DNA of 64,000 nt. It comes from Prochilodus magdalenae (Eukaryota > Chordata > Actinopteri > Characiformes > Prochilodontidae). Of this stretch, positions 49,915-61,299 are shown piece by piece (the stretch's first letter is position 1; the number at the start of each line of letters is the position of its first letter). The notes under the pieces are model-generated. The model had not been told where the DNA came from, made no database searches, and saw nothing but the letters and a program-made list of their open reading frames with translations. Both the position numbers and the translations under genes were made by a program. The stretch is taken from contig JAMWET010001661.1 of the NCBI GenBank assembly GCA_024036415.1, positions 2,330,001 to 2,394,000 on the forward strand. Reading direction: 5' to 3'.

Positions 49915-50864
49915 TTCATTTCCTCCTCCGCTCGTCCTGTTCCTCTCATCCTCCACTCGTCCTCTCCTCCTCCACTCCTCCACTTCCTCTAGATCACCAC
50001 TTGTTCTCCTTCATTCACACACTTTCTCTCTGCATCCACTCATTCTCTTCTTCCTCCTTCATTCGCCCTCTTCCTGTACTCGTAGCAGTCTCTTCCTCTC
50101 TTCCACTCCTCCTGTCCTCATCTAATCATCCTTTTCTACTCTATCATTTTCTCTTCTTTACTTAACTTAGCTTTCTTTTTCTGCTTATCTCTTTTCTCCA
50201 TTTATCCTCTTTCTCTCCTCCATTCTATCTTTTCCCCTCCTCTTTTTGTTTTCTCCTCTTTTCTTTGTCTATCTTTCTCCCCCACTCATCCTCTTTGTCC
50301 TTTCTTCCACTCATCCTTTTCCTATCCTATATATGGTCTTCTGCCTCTCCTCCTCCACTCATCCTCTGTCTCTCCTCTTTCACTCTTCTTCTTTTCTCCT
50401 CCAGTCTTCCATGTCCTCTCCTTCACTCAACCCATCCTCCAACAATCCTCTCTTCCCCATGTGTCCACCCACTCTCTTCCTCTTCTCCTCTTCCTCACCG
50501 GCATTTGTCCTCTTGCTCTCTTGCTATCACCTTCTTTCCCTGCTCTTTCTTCCCCTTATCCACTCATCTGCTCCTCTTCTCTTACACCTCCTGTCCTCAT
50601 CTAATCATCCTCTTCTACTCTAGGACGAGGACAAATGGAAATTCGTCCTCATCTTATCCCCACACTTGTATTTTTCATTTTCTTCTCCATTTATCTTATT
50701 CTTCTTTTTCACGTGTCTCTTTTTTCCATTTTTCCGTTCTTCCTCTTATTCTCTTCTCCTCTTCTTCATTATGCCTGACTTCTCTTCCCCTTTTTCTTTT
50801 TCTTAGTTTATTTGCCTTCTTACTTCTCCTTGTCTTCCTGCTTGATTTTCTCGCTTGGCGTTGA
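49915..50864. repeat. Pyrimidine-rich tract of about 950 bp
   Basis: The plus strand is almost entirely C and T, built from imperfect CCTCCACTCATCCTCTT-like units. Open frames of 125 and 199 aa (50246-50623, 50265-50864), rich in Ser, Leu and Pro, are by-products of the composition. Confidence 0.88.
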
Positions 50865-51345
50865 ACCCTCTATCTCTTCCTCTGATTGCAGTGTTTTCGC
50901 ACGTTTGCAACAGACTTTCATGTTGAATAATTGCTGTGTAGAAATCATTCTTTCATTAGAGATGAATGAAGCAGGTTTCGATCCCTCAGCTGCATCACTG
51001 GCTGGGTTCTAAGTGATACGCAATAAAGTGAAAGAAACAGAATATGTAAGATCAGCTGAGGGCTCCCAGAAGAAAAAATGGATGAGCAATTTGACATATT
51101 CTCGATACTGAGTGGAGCTCAATGGCTAGCGCACTTACTGCTGGTTAACTGTGTTAATTGAAGGTTTCGTAGAATTACAGGCCCTGGATGAAATATGTAT
51201 GGAAATATGGATCAAGCCCAATTACGGAGAGAAACACCTGTAGGTGTTTTCAGATCTGAAGCGAGAGTGGAGCTTGATGTGCTCCTCTCTCTCCAAGATG
51301 AAAGCTTTAAGTGCTGTTTATCTGATCTTTCAACTGGAAGCTACA
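50865..51345. other. Spacer, no recognised feature
   Basis: Unique sequence. Confidence 0.35.
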
Positions 51346-51349
51346 CTTG

Positions 51350-52230
51350 CTGAGCACTTCATTAAGTACACCTCCTTGTATCTACATTCAATCATTTCAT
51401 CAGCTCCACTTACCGTATTAGAACATATAGAAGTAGTAGCCCATCTGTTTCTCTGTATACGGTATACTCAGGACCCCGACAGGACCACCAGGTATTATGT
51501 GGGTGGTGGATCATTCTCAGCACTGTGGTGACACTGACGTGGTATTGGCGTGTTAGTGTGTGTAGTTGGTGTGAGTGGACTGTGTCCACTCACTATACAC
51601 TGTATTAGACCCTACCACCATGCTGGTCCTCCTTGTAGAGGTAAAGTCAGAGATGACAACTCATTTGCTGCTGCACAGTTAACTCATTTCGAAAGCAGCA
51701 CAGTGCATGCAGGAAGCGCCAGAATCCAGGCGCAATTCCACAATTCGGCCACAATTCTTGGTGTGATTCTTGGTGTCTGCACCCGCATGGCACTTAAAGT
51801 GCTTCAAATAAATACTACTTTTAGACAAGTCGGCCTTAGCTGCGGACAGTGCTCTAAAGACAGGCCAGGACACCAGAGTAAAGCTGACTAAAGGCAAGCC
51901 TGACACATGGCAGTCATTTTAGGTTCTGATTATTACAAAGATAAAACCTATTTGTGAATAAGCTTGACAAATGCTGGACTTCATTTACCCAGGACTGTAG
52001 GCAGAAGTGGGCCGGAAGTTTATGAATGAGTAGCAGTGGGTGGGTTTAAAATGTCATTTCCTGCACAGGCTTCTAAAACAGGGTGAAGAGAGAGCTAACA
52101 AAATACGCATAGATTCAGATGGACTACAGTCTGTAACTGTAGGGCTACAAAATGCTCCTATATGGGAAGTAGAGCTGGTAAAATAGACAATGAGTGTAGA
52201 TGCAATGATATGATGTACCTAATAAAGTGC
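51350..52230. mobile_element. Large palindromic fish element
   Basis: The left end is GAGCACTTCATTAAGTACAC (about 51352). The right end is the complement, TACCTAATAAAGTGCTCATG (about 52216). The halves share inverted words such as CATCAGCTCCACTTACC with GGGAAGTAGAGCTGGTAAAA, and GGTGGTGGATCATTCTCAGC. The middle (about 51665-51960) does not fit the family and may be a later insertion. It lacks coding capacity. A partial copy lies at 23840-24240. Confidence 0.72.
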
Positions 52231-52770
52231 TCATGATTAAATAATGAAAGACGTTTGTAGATGAACAGATTTCTCTTGTGTTTCTGTGAGTTTCTGCAAA
52301 GACAAGCTGCACTTATCATGCGGTTATTCATGGTATATACATGAGTTAGGTAGTTATGGGGAGGATAATTTTGCGTGTCAAAGATAAAACTATGAGACTC
52401 ATAAAACAGGAAATAAATAAAGACGTGTTAGAGTGAGTAAGTGTTTAAAGGCTGACAGTGAATTCTGCATAAGGAAGCTGTTCTCTCCTGACTGAGAATC
52501 ATGAATACTTCAGCACAAAACACCAAACGGTGACCTAAAAATGACCACAGCTAGCAGTTTAAAACTGTCCGACCCATTCAAAACACAAACTGTGCATCAT
52601 TATCTTCTCAAAGCTGAGATGCCTGAAACGACCATCACTGCAGCCAGGTGTGAATAAAGAAGTCAGTATAGTGGAAGAAAGCAACACACTCTTCAAGCTG
52701 CCATTTATTTTTTGGAAAATCTAAACAGACTGTCCTTTTCAAACACTTGACTCACATGCCCCGCTCAGAA
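52231..52770. other. Spacer, no recognised feature
   Basis: Unique sequence. Confidence 0.35.
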
Positions 52771-53014
52771 TTCCTCATGACTGTGGGACATTTTTACAAA
52801 AAACCTTACATTTTCCACTAAGAATGCCGGAGGGTAGCAGGCAAGGAAGTTGCAAAGCGACACTGATGTCTGAAAGCTGCTCGGCTGCTTGTACACTCAT
52901 TGACAAAAACACAGAACTTACCCAGATAGAAATTTTGTCGTGCAGTTATGTCTCAGGCTGATATGTAAATGAGTACAGGTGTGGTCTAATTATGTATGGG
53001 CATGCACACACAGT
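52771..53014. repeat. Duplicated segment D, copy 1
   Basis: This 244-bp segment recurs at 55170-55412 with only scattered differences (for example GAGGGTAGCAGGCAAG versus GATGGTAGCAGTCAAG). It includes the left end of the Tc1-like relic that begins near 52895. Confidence 0.88.
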
Positions 53015-53668
53015 GAACAGGTTCCGGATGGCCCCGAAGGACCACCAGTTCAGAGGATTGGTTGATCTGCTGACAAGCATAAGCAGCTCCCACAGTTCCT
53101 GTGTCCACCATCCAGACACAGGTGGCACCTTCATTACACAGCCCTGTCTCTGCCCAGACCATTTCCAGGCACCTAGCTGATGGCAATTACGGTGCCTATT
53201 ACGTGCCCTGTTATTATTAGCAGTGGGACACTAACAGCTCAGTGATATGTGCAGGACATCCTTCAGCCACATATGATGCCTCTCATTGCAGGGCTTCCAA
53301 CAGCCATTTCTCAGCAGGATAGTGGTCAGCCACACACGGCACGGGCTTCCCAGGAATGTCTCAGCTAGAATGCAACACTTCCTTGGCCTGTCTGGTTGCC
53401 AGATTTATTGCCAATTGAGCATTTATGGCATCATCTGGAATGCCAGCTTCAGTAGCTGACAAGGGTGCAGGATCTACAGGCCCTGCTGCAACATCTGTGG
53501 GCAAATGTGCCACAGGATGCCATGAGAAACTCAAAATTGGACAGCTTTACTCAAAAACGTAACCTTTTGCTCTAACATCATAATCACTTACATGTATCAT
53601 CATTACATTCACACTTAGGAAGTTTCCTTCCATTATATATGCACAGACTGGGTGCAATATTTGTTGTC
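52895..53668 (+). mobile_element. Tc1-like relic of the CCCAG/GGGTGCAA family
   Basis: The left end CTCATTGACAAAAACACAGA then ACTTACCCAG pairs with the right end CTGGGTGCAATATTTGTTGT then CAATG. Between them a plus frame (about 53308-53530) reads QQDSGQPHTARASQECLS, stop, NATLPWPVWLPDLLPIEHLW. These are the second-Asp and Glu blocks with family-like spacing. The N-terminal part and the first Asp motif are not recognisable. Two in-frame TAG codons lie at 53362 and about 53455. Confidence 0.72.
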
Positions 53669-53689
53669 AATGTATATTAGCTGGAATCT

Positions 53690-54150
53690 GATAATGAACC
53701 ATTAATTCCAGTACAGATGAGTTTTATTTCTATGGAGTCTTTTCCAGAACTTTCCCAAAGCTGCTTCATGGAAAATCTCAGTTCTCTTATTCCATCATTA
53801 AAGGAGACAGTGTTGGGAAAACTCTCCAAGAACATGGGGAAAAGGAGCTGAGAGGTCTCAAGGCTCCAAAGGAGAACCTTCCAAAGACCATGAGACATAC
53901 TGAGGGGAACCCAGACTTCAAAGGAGAAACATCTTAAGAGAACCTCAGAGAGGAACCAAGACTCAAAGGGGGAATCTTCTTAAGAGCATGAGGAAAGAAG
54001 CAGAGAAGAACATTCTAAGATTATGGGGAAGAAGATAAGAATAAAGACGGATAAGAAGAAAAACTCAAAAGTAGAAAATCCCAAAGAGTATGAAGAAGAA
54101 CTTCTGAGAGGAACCAGGATTCAGAAGGAGAAACAAGTCGAGCAATACAC
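53690..54150. repeat. Purine-rich degenerate tandem repeat
   Basis: Units of roughly 50-60 bp around GAGAGGAACCAAGACTCAAA then GGGGGAATCTTCTTAAGAGC recur with heavy divergence. The core is the complement of GTTCCCCCTTTGAGTCTTGC in the retroposon at 42955. The tract therefore seems to be a tandem amplification of a retroposon piece. Confidence 0.6.
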
Positions 54151-54960
54151 TATGTTTATATTACACAGAGAACCCATACAACAACTATACATGAGGAATT
54201 AAATCTGCAGTCTTTATGTAATGGGGCAAATTACACTTTATTACATATGAACATCTGGATTTGTAAAAAACTTGATGGTTCTGTGTTCTTTCATGCTTGT
54301 GATGTCTTCATGTGATCTAATAAGAAGTGGACAGGCTGATAAATGTGGTAAACTGGTTGCATGTTAAGAGTGGTCATACAGTAGATAAACAAAGATCGCT
54401 CAATATCTTGGGTATCTACTCTAAATGGCTGCATTTTGACACAGCCAGCAGGGGACGCTAGCTGTGCTGACGACTATGGGGAATCTGTAGTTTTGTACTG
54501 TTCATCCACAAATTACATAAGTCATATGGTACAAAGGAACAAGCTGTTGTCAGTCACTAATGATGTGGAGAGTATGTTGTGAGCCAATTTGTTTATGCTG
54601 AACTAAACTAGATAGCAGGGAAGCTATTTTAGATTACTGCAGCAGCTAAACAAGCATTGTGGGCACGCTCAAATTAGACCATTTCTAAATCGTGACGCAG
54701 AATAAGTGAATAGGAAGTTTTAAAGTGGATAATGAGTTAATCATTCTTTTAGACTTCAATAAATGTAATATGGTTTTTTGTTCCTTTAGTTCTTTTCATT
54801 GCATAAGACATACCAGCAGCACTCTGCATATACATACAGACAGACTGATTGGGTTTTGAGTAATAAAAATGTTCACAGAAAAAAACACTTCACAGACTGT
54901 CAAAAGAAAAGACTTTATTTAATGTGTTCTTTTTACAGCATGTGGAAAAAGGCTGGTTTA
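54151..54960. other. Spacer, no recognised feature
   Basis: AT-rich unique sequence. Confidence 0.35.
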
Positions 54961-55163
54961 AGAAAGATAGAAAGGACTAGAAGTTGGTTGAAAAGTCTTA
55001 ATATAATATTTTTACAACATCATAATGAGAAATATTAGATATACTATCAATCCAATGTTTAGACACACCTAGAAAAGGTGTCCTCTTTGGAAGATTAAGA
55101 AGATATTTAAAAGTATATAGCCGTTTATAGAGAAGTACTCCAGGCAGATATATCAACCTAACA
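54961..55163. repeat. Duplicated segment R, copy 1
   Basis: The segment runs from AGAAAGATAG to ATATATCAACC and recurs at 55422-55624, 461 bp downstream, with about 90 percent identity by eye. It contains TTTAGACACACCTA, a transposon-end-like word. Confidence 0.85.
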
Positions 55164-55169
55164 ATCGTC

Positions 55170-55412
55170 TTCCTCATGACTGTGGGACATTTTAAAAAAA
55201 AGCTTACATTTTCCTCTAAGAATGCCGGATGGTAGCAGTCAAGGAAGTTGCAAAGCGACACTGATGTCTGAAAGCTGCCTGGCTGCTTGTGCACTCATTG
55301 ACAAAAACACAGAACTTACCCAGATAGAAATTTTGTCATGCAGTTATGTCTCAGGCTGATATGTAAATGAGTACAGGTGTGGTCTAATTATGTATGGGCA
55401 TGCACACACAGT
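55170..55412. repeat. Duplicated segment D, copy 2
   Basis: This is a near-identical copy of 52771-53014, lying exactly between the two R copies. A much more diverged relative follows the second R at about 55628-55730. Confidence 0.88.
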
Positions 55413-55421
55413 CTATCTATG

Positions 55422-55624
55422 AGAAAGATAGAAATTACTAGAAATTGGTTGAAAAGTCTTAATATAATATTCTTACAACATCATAATGAGAAGTATTAGA
55501 TATACTATCAATCCAAAGTTTAGACACACCTAAAACAGGTGTCCTCTTTGGAAGATTAAGAAGATATTAAAAAGTATATAGCCGTTTATACAGAAGTACT
55601 CCAGGCAAATATATCAACCCAACA
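55422..55624. repeat. Duplicated segment R, copy 2
   Basis: Copy of 54961-55163. The arrangement is R-D-R followed by a diverged D. Confidence 0.85.
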
Positions 55625-55639
55625 CAACCTCTTCACAAT

Positions 55640-56498
55640 GCTTTCATTTCCAACACAGAATGTTGCATGGTAGCTTTTTGAGAACTTCTGAAGCTGCATT
55701 GAAGACTAAAGCTGTCCAGCTGCTTCTGTTAATTGGAATATGAATGTAGACCATTACATTTTTCCCTATGTGAAGGATTGATAGGAACTTATGTCTAAAG
55801 AGATTAACTCACTGTCAGGGATTGGCTTTAGTCAAGGTAATTCCACACTCAATCCTAAGGGATGACTTTAACAGACTAAGATTAGATGATAAACATAATA
55901 CGTTCAAATGATAAACATGATTAAGGAATGTTTAAGACTTGAACACAGTAGTTAACCAAAGGAACAGCAGAAACTGTGGCTAACATTAGTTACTTTACGG
56001 GGAAATATAGTCTTGTAACAAGAGCATTTGGAGAGTGTAAGGTCATCTAATGCATTAAAGGAAAATGGAAATCTATGGTATGTGATTATTGCGCTGTCAA
56101 AAGAGGATAGGAAAGATGAGCAGCACCTTACTGCCTTACTTTTCCAGCCATGACTGGAAAGCTCTGTTTTGGATGTCATGAGGAACCAAGTTCATGGGTG
56201 CAAGTAAAGTTCTGGAGGTCAGCGAGTCATGGTTCCTCTAGGGGCTTCTCGGAGCGGTGTTCAATCCAATGTCTTGGACACTCTTCCTCTTGGTTCTTGT
56301 GGCCATCTATCTTTCAGCAGTGGGTTTACGGCTGAGTTGTCTATCCTTGGTGATTGGGGTCACATGGGGCGAGGCTTGGAAATCTTTTGCAGCTGTACAA
56401 ATTAATCCTAAAAAAAATGAAGGAAAATCTCGGCTTGCAGCATTCCTAAGACATCATCCTGCACGTGTGTGAATTTCTTTGATTCTACATATGATGAG
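55640..56498. other. Spacer, no recognised gene
   Basis: The first 100 bp resemble segment D at low identity. Short frames at 56150-56472 lack domains. Confidence 0.35.
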
Positions 56499-56502
56499 TT
56501 AA

Positions 56503-56707
56503 CCTCCTGAGACCCCAGCGTCCTGAGGACATTATGAGGACATTACATTTCTGTTTCTCTGAACCATAAGTTGACTCTTTGGCCTCAAATGAGGTCATTG
56601 ATTTTTTGCTTCCTTGCGTTTAGTTTTCATACTTGTTAGATCTTACTAATCACAAATAGCTAAGAAAAATTAAAACTGCACACCAAGCAAGTCTGGGTCT
56701 CAGGAGG
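56503..56707. mobile_element. TTAA-flanked palindromic MITE
   Basis: The left end after TTAA (56499-56502) is CCTCCTGAGACCCCAGCGTC. The right end is the complement of CCTCCTGAGACCCAGACTTG, followed by TTAA (56708-56711). TTAA duplication is the signature of piggyBac-type insertion. It has no coding capacity. Confidence 0.82.
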
Positions 56708-56711
56708 TTAA

Positions 56712-57029
56712 TCAGGATGCCCCTAACTGGTAAACAAATGCACGAGCGCTAGATTGAATATTTAGGCTACATTTGTCTAGAACTCTTAAAGTTTAAATAG
56801 AGTTAAACAGAGCCTTTAGATGGAGATGTCTTTAAGAAACTGAAAACAGACAGTCAGCTGGTTACGTATCGGGTGATTAAACTCCACGAGATCTCAGTAT
56901 TTGCAGTGTATATGTGCACACAGCAGCAGTTCTCAGTGCTGTAGGAGTCTCTTTAGTGGGACAGTCCAAAAATAGGCTTTTAGCCTCAGAGCGTCTCTGC
57001 ACTGTCCTGCTTCTGCCATCCTGTTTGAG
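56712..57029. other. Spacer, no recognised feature
   Basis: Unique sequence. Confidence 0.35.
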
Positions 57030-57745
57030 TCAGAGGCCAGGCCATGTTTAACCCCCCCACATGGCCTGTCTGGACACTGCTATGTGGTCAGAATGACCCA
57101 CGCTGATAAAATCATGCAGAGTTTAGCCGAATAATCCCCATCTGCACCCGGAGCGCTCTGCTCCTGAATTCCTCCTAAATTCACTGCTTCGCTCCGAGGC
57201 CTCCGCAGTTCAGAGCACAAAGGCGAGTTAAGATAATTGCTGTTGTTGCAGAAGGTTTTAGAGAGGGAAATAAAATAATAATAATAAAAAAAGAAAAAAA
57301 GCAGTATAATGGAAAAAGGCTGAACAGTTCTGGAGCATAAGGTAATTTGTTTAACCAATATAAAACTGGCATGTAATTTTGGAAATGATGAGAAAATGTA
57401 TGAATTTCTCCCGAGGCATCACATGAAAACCAAAACAGAGACTGTTCACGGGTCAGCAGTGCCACACGCCACGGCGTAATTGGATTCTCTCTTGAATTTG
57501 CATCCACTGTCACCACTTAACAGGTTAGTAATTGTGTATTGTCATAATTTTTCACGCTTGGCACCATTTTCATTGTTCTGCTCAAGCAATTTCCCCTCCA
57601 CTCTATTTCTATTGTTTAGTGCTCTTTTTTTCCCTGTTTTTGTTTTTGGAAAAGAGCTCGCAGCCTCCAAACACAGCTAATCAATCACTTAATCAATTTA
57701 GAAACCCATTAAACCTCTGCCATGTCCAGAGTGACAGTCACCATG
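57030..57745. other. Low-repeat island, candidate conserved non-coding DNA
   Basis: GAATTTGCATCCACTGTCAC (containing the octamer ATTTGCAT), TAATCAATCACTTAATCAAT and GGCGTAATTGG are words typical of developmental enhancers. Long frames exist on both strands without domains. Conservation must be tested. Confidence 0.3.
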
Positions 57746-57944
57746 CTTAAAAGTTTCTAGCACCGACTGCTAAACTACGGGTGAACTCGTCTCAGAGTAT
57801 TGATCTTAGTCCATGTTCATTCGGCCCGCATGGGAAACTCCCTACGTAGCGTGATCTTAAAGGGCCCATGTCAGCAAAAATTGTATTTCGATCTCTATCA
57901 CTAAATACCTTTGGAATGTTGTACTTACACCTGCAGCAGCCTGG

Positions 57945-60345
57945 TCCATTTAGCAGTGTAGCCCCACCCAATCATTCTACAGAAGTTTAACTCAACCCAT
58001 TCTACCATTAGCAGTTTTGCTCCTCCCACTCAGTCTACAGTAGGTTACGCCTGCACGTTCAGCCTTCAGCATTTTAACTCCACCTATTCCATGTTTAGTA
58101 GTTTAGCTCCTCCCACACAGTCTACAGTAGGTTACCCCTGCCTATTCAGCCTACAGCATTTTAACACCACATATCCCATGTCTAGTAGTTTAGCTCCTCC
58201 CACTCAGTCTACAGTAGGTTACCCCTACACGTTCAGCCTTCAGCATTTTAACTCCACCTATTCCATGTCTAGTAGTTTAGCTCCTCCCACACAGTCTACA
58301 GTAGGTTACCCCTGCCTATTCAGCCTACAGCATTTTACCTCCACCTATTCTATGTGCAGTAGTTTAGCTCCTCCCACTCAGTCTACAGTAGGTTACCCCT
58401 GCACGTTCAGCCTTCAGCATTTTAACTCCACCTATTCCATGTCTAGTAGTTTAACTCCTCCCACTCAGTCTACAGTAGGTTACGCCTGCACGTTCAGCCT
58501 TCAGCATTTTAACTCCACCTATTACATGTTTAGTAGTTTAGCTCCTCCCACACAGTCTACAGTAGGTTACCCCTGCCTATTCAGCCTACAGCATTTTAAC
58601 ACCACATATCCCATGTCTAGTAGTTTAGCTCCTCCCACTCAGTCTACAGTAGGTTACCCCTACACGTTCAGCCTTCAGCATTTTAACTCCACCTATTCCA
58701 TGTTTAGTAGTTTAGCTCCTCCCACTCAGTCTACAGTAGGTTACCCCTACACGTTCAGCCTTCAGCATTTTAACTCCACCTATTCCATGTTTAGTAGTTT
58801 AGCTCCTCCCACTCAGTCTACAGTAGGTTACCCCTGCACGTTCAGCCTTAAGCATTTTAACTCCACCTATTCCATGTCTAGTAGTTTAACTCCTCCCACT
58901 CAGTCTACAGTAGGTTACGCCTGCACGTTCAGCCTTCAGCATTTTAACTCCACCTATTACATGTTTAGTAGTTTAGCTCCTCCCACACAGTCTACAGTAG
59001 GTTACCCCTGCCTATTCAGCCTACAGCATTTTAACACCACATATCCCATGTCTAGTAGTTTAGCTCCTCCCACTCAGTCTACAGTAGGTTACCCCTACAC
59101 GTTCAGCCTTCAGCATTTTAACTCCACCTATTCCATGTTTAGTAGTTTAGCTCCTCCCACACAGTCTACAGTAGGTTACCCCTGCCTATTCAGCCTACAG
59201 CATTTTACCTCCACCTATTCCATGTCTAGTAGTTTAACTCCTCCCACTCAGTCTACAGTAGGTTACCCCTGCCTATTCAGCCTACATCATTTTAACACCA
59301 CCTATCCCATGTCTAGTAGTTTAGCTCCTCCCACTCAGTCTACAGTAGGTTACCCCTACACGTTCAGCCTTCAGCATTTTAATTCCACCTATTCCACGTG
59401 CAGTAGTTTAGCTCCTTGCATTCAGTTTACAGCATGTTAACCCTGTCCATTTAGCCTACATCAGTTTAACTCCACCTTTTTCATGTGCAGTAGTTTAGCT
59501 ACTCTAATTTAGTCAACAGCAGGTTAAACCTGCCCATTCAGCCTATAACAGTTTAAATCAGCTCATTCTACCCTCACCAGTTTAGCTCCTCCCATTCAAT
59601 CTACAACAGTTTAACCCCACCTATTCCACCTGCAGTAGTTTAGCTCCTTTCACTTAGAAGGTTCATGTTCATCATCTTTTTTGACCCAACCACTCAGTCA
59701 ATTTAACCTAAAGCAATGTAATTCCTCCCATTCCACCTACAGAATTTTAGCTCCTCCTATTTAGTCTACAGCAGAGTAACTCCACCCATTACACCTATCA
59801 AAGTTATCTCATCTCATTAAGTCTACAGTAGTTTAACTCCACTTATTCCACCTATAGCAGTTCAGCTCCTCTCAAGCCTACAGCAGGTTAGCCCAGCTTA
59901 ATTCCACCCTGTCACCTACTGCAGTTTAGCTTTTCCAAATCAGTCTATAGCATTCTGTCAACCCATTCAGTGTACCAAGGGATAGACCCACTCATTCAGC
60001 CTGTAGTAGTTTAATCATCCCCATTTAGTGTGCAGAAGACCCTCCCATTCAGTCTACAGCAGTTCAGTCCCACTCAATCAGCCTACAGAGGTTTAGCTCC
60101 ACCATTCAGCCTACAGTTGTTTAGCGCTGCCCTGTCAGTGTATAGAAGCTTAGCCCCATTCCGCATATGACAGTTTAGCCTCACCAATTTTTCTTATAGT
60201 ATTTTAGCCCCACCCATTCAGCCTACAGAAACATAACCCCACACATTCAACCTACAGCAGTTTAACTCTGCCCATTCAGCCTATAGCAGATTAGCCCCAC
60301 CCATTTAGGCTACAGCAGTTTTAGCCCATACAACCTACAATAGAG
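57945..60345. repeat. Expanded 29-bp minisatellite with 87-bp and 435-bp higher-order periods
   Basis: The basic unit is CAGYAGTTTAGCYCCWCCCA plus TTCAGCCTA (29 bp). From about 58091 to 59400 three diverged units (AGTAGTTTAGCTCCTCCC, CAGTAGGTTACCCCTGC and CAGCATTTTAACTCCACC types) form an 87-bp block. Five such blocks form a 435-bp block present three times (starts at 58091, 58526 and 58961). The flanks (57945-58090, 59420-60345) are monomeric and diverged. The 449-aa open frame at 58091-59440 is a product of the 87-bp period being divisible by three. Confidence 0.95.
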
Positions 60346-60749
60346 CCCATTAACATGTTGCTGCTACATTAATGAATGCTCAGACAATCAGATTCACATT
60401 TCCAAATATTACCATATACCTTTATACACAAAACCATTTCAGATTTAGAGGCTCTGAAAGTATGATATAAACGAAAGCAGAACTTTATTATTCCAAAATC
60501 TCAGCTTCCATTGAACACTACTTTTAGTCGTTTAATTGTAATTTTGGGGTTTAATTATAACGGTTATATTAGACTGCTGCAACAGCCTCACTGTCACTGT
60601 TTAAAATGATTATTTTTTATCCCTGCCTATGAGAACATCGCATGCTTAGACGGGTTTATAAAGGTGTTTATCTTCTGAGCCATGCTCACGCAGATGAAAA
60701 AGGAGCAAGACCTAGGAGCTAACAGCCAAGCCTTTCCATCAGGCTAAGT
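60346..60749. other. Spacer, no recognised feature
   Basis: AT-rich unique sequence. Confidence 0.35.
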
Positions 60750-61160
60750 GCTGAAAATCTGCACAGCATTTACACACACCGAGCGATGCCTTCTCTCCAC
60801 CCCACCCCAATCCCCCAAACATGGCTATCAGTTCAATCGATTCAGAAACGGTGCCTCTCGCTGTGCTTAATCAAGACATCAACCCTCAATTTCTGTTCAT
60901 TTCTGCTGGTTTTTGCCACACAATCACTCCTATTCTCTCGGCTCAGCCCTCCAGACCTTCAGGTAATGCATTCAGATGACAATGGAAAAGCAAAATGGGT
61001 ATTTTTCCTGATTTTTCCAATCACTTTTCTACTTTATCCGCTCCCTCTGTACTCTGAAACGGCCTGCTCCATTAGAGAGATAGAATACAGTCTAGAGAGG
61101 AAAGAGTTATTGTGGAGGAAGACAATAGTGTTTCAATGCTCAGTGTAACAGTGCTTTTGT
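60750..61160. other. Low-repeat island, candidate conserved non-coding DNA
   Basis: Mixed-composition sequence without repeats. The 120-aa frame at 60786-61148 has no recognised domain, though its middle is hydrophobic (VFFLIFPITFLLYPLPLY). I consider it chance. Confidence 0.22.
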
Positions 61161-61299
61161 TATGGCAGATTAACGATGCACATTTTACTGAATCCATTTT
61201 AAGAATGACCCTAGACAGAGTTCAATATTAAATGATTAGTTTTACAGCGAATAAAAGACAAAAAAAAAAGAAACTCTGGGAAGATTTAATTGGTGAGTA

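Noticed and set aside
50246..50864. 125-aa and 199-aa Ser/Leu/Pro-rich frames
   Set aside because: They are by-products of a pyrimidine-rich strand, overlap in different phases and have no domain.
58091..59440. 449-aa repetitive open frame as a secreted or structural protein
   Set aside because: It is fully explained by an 87-bp tandem period free of stops; the same unit elsewhere (32.1 kb, 3.7 kb) is not coding.
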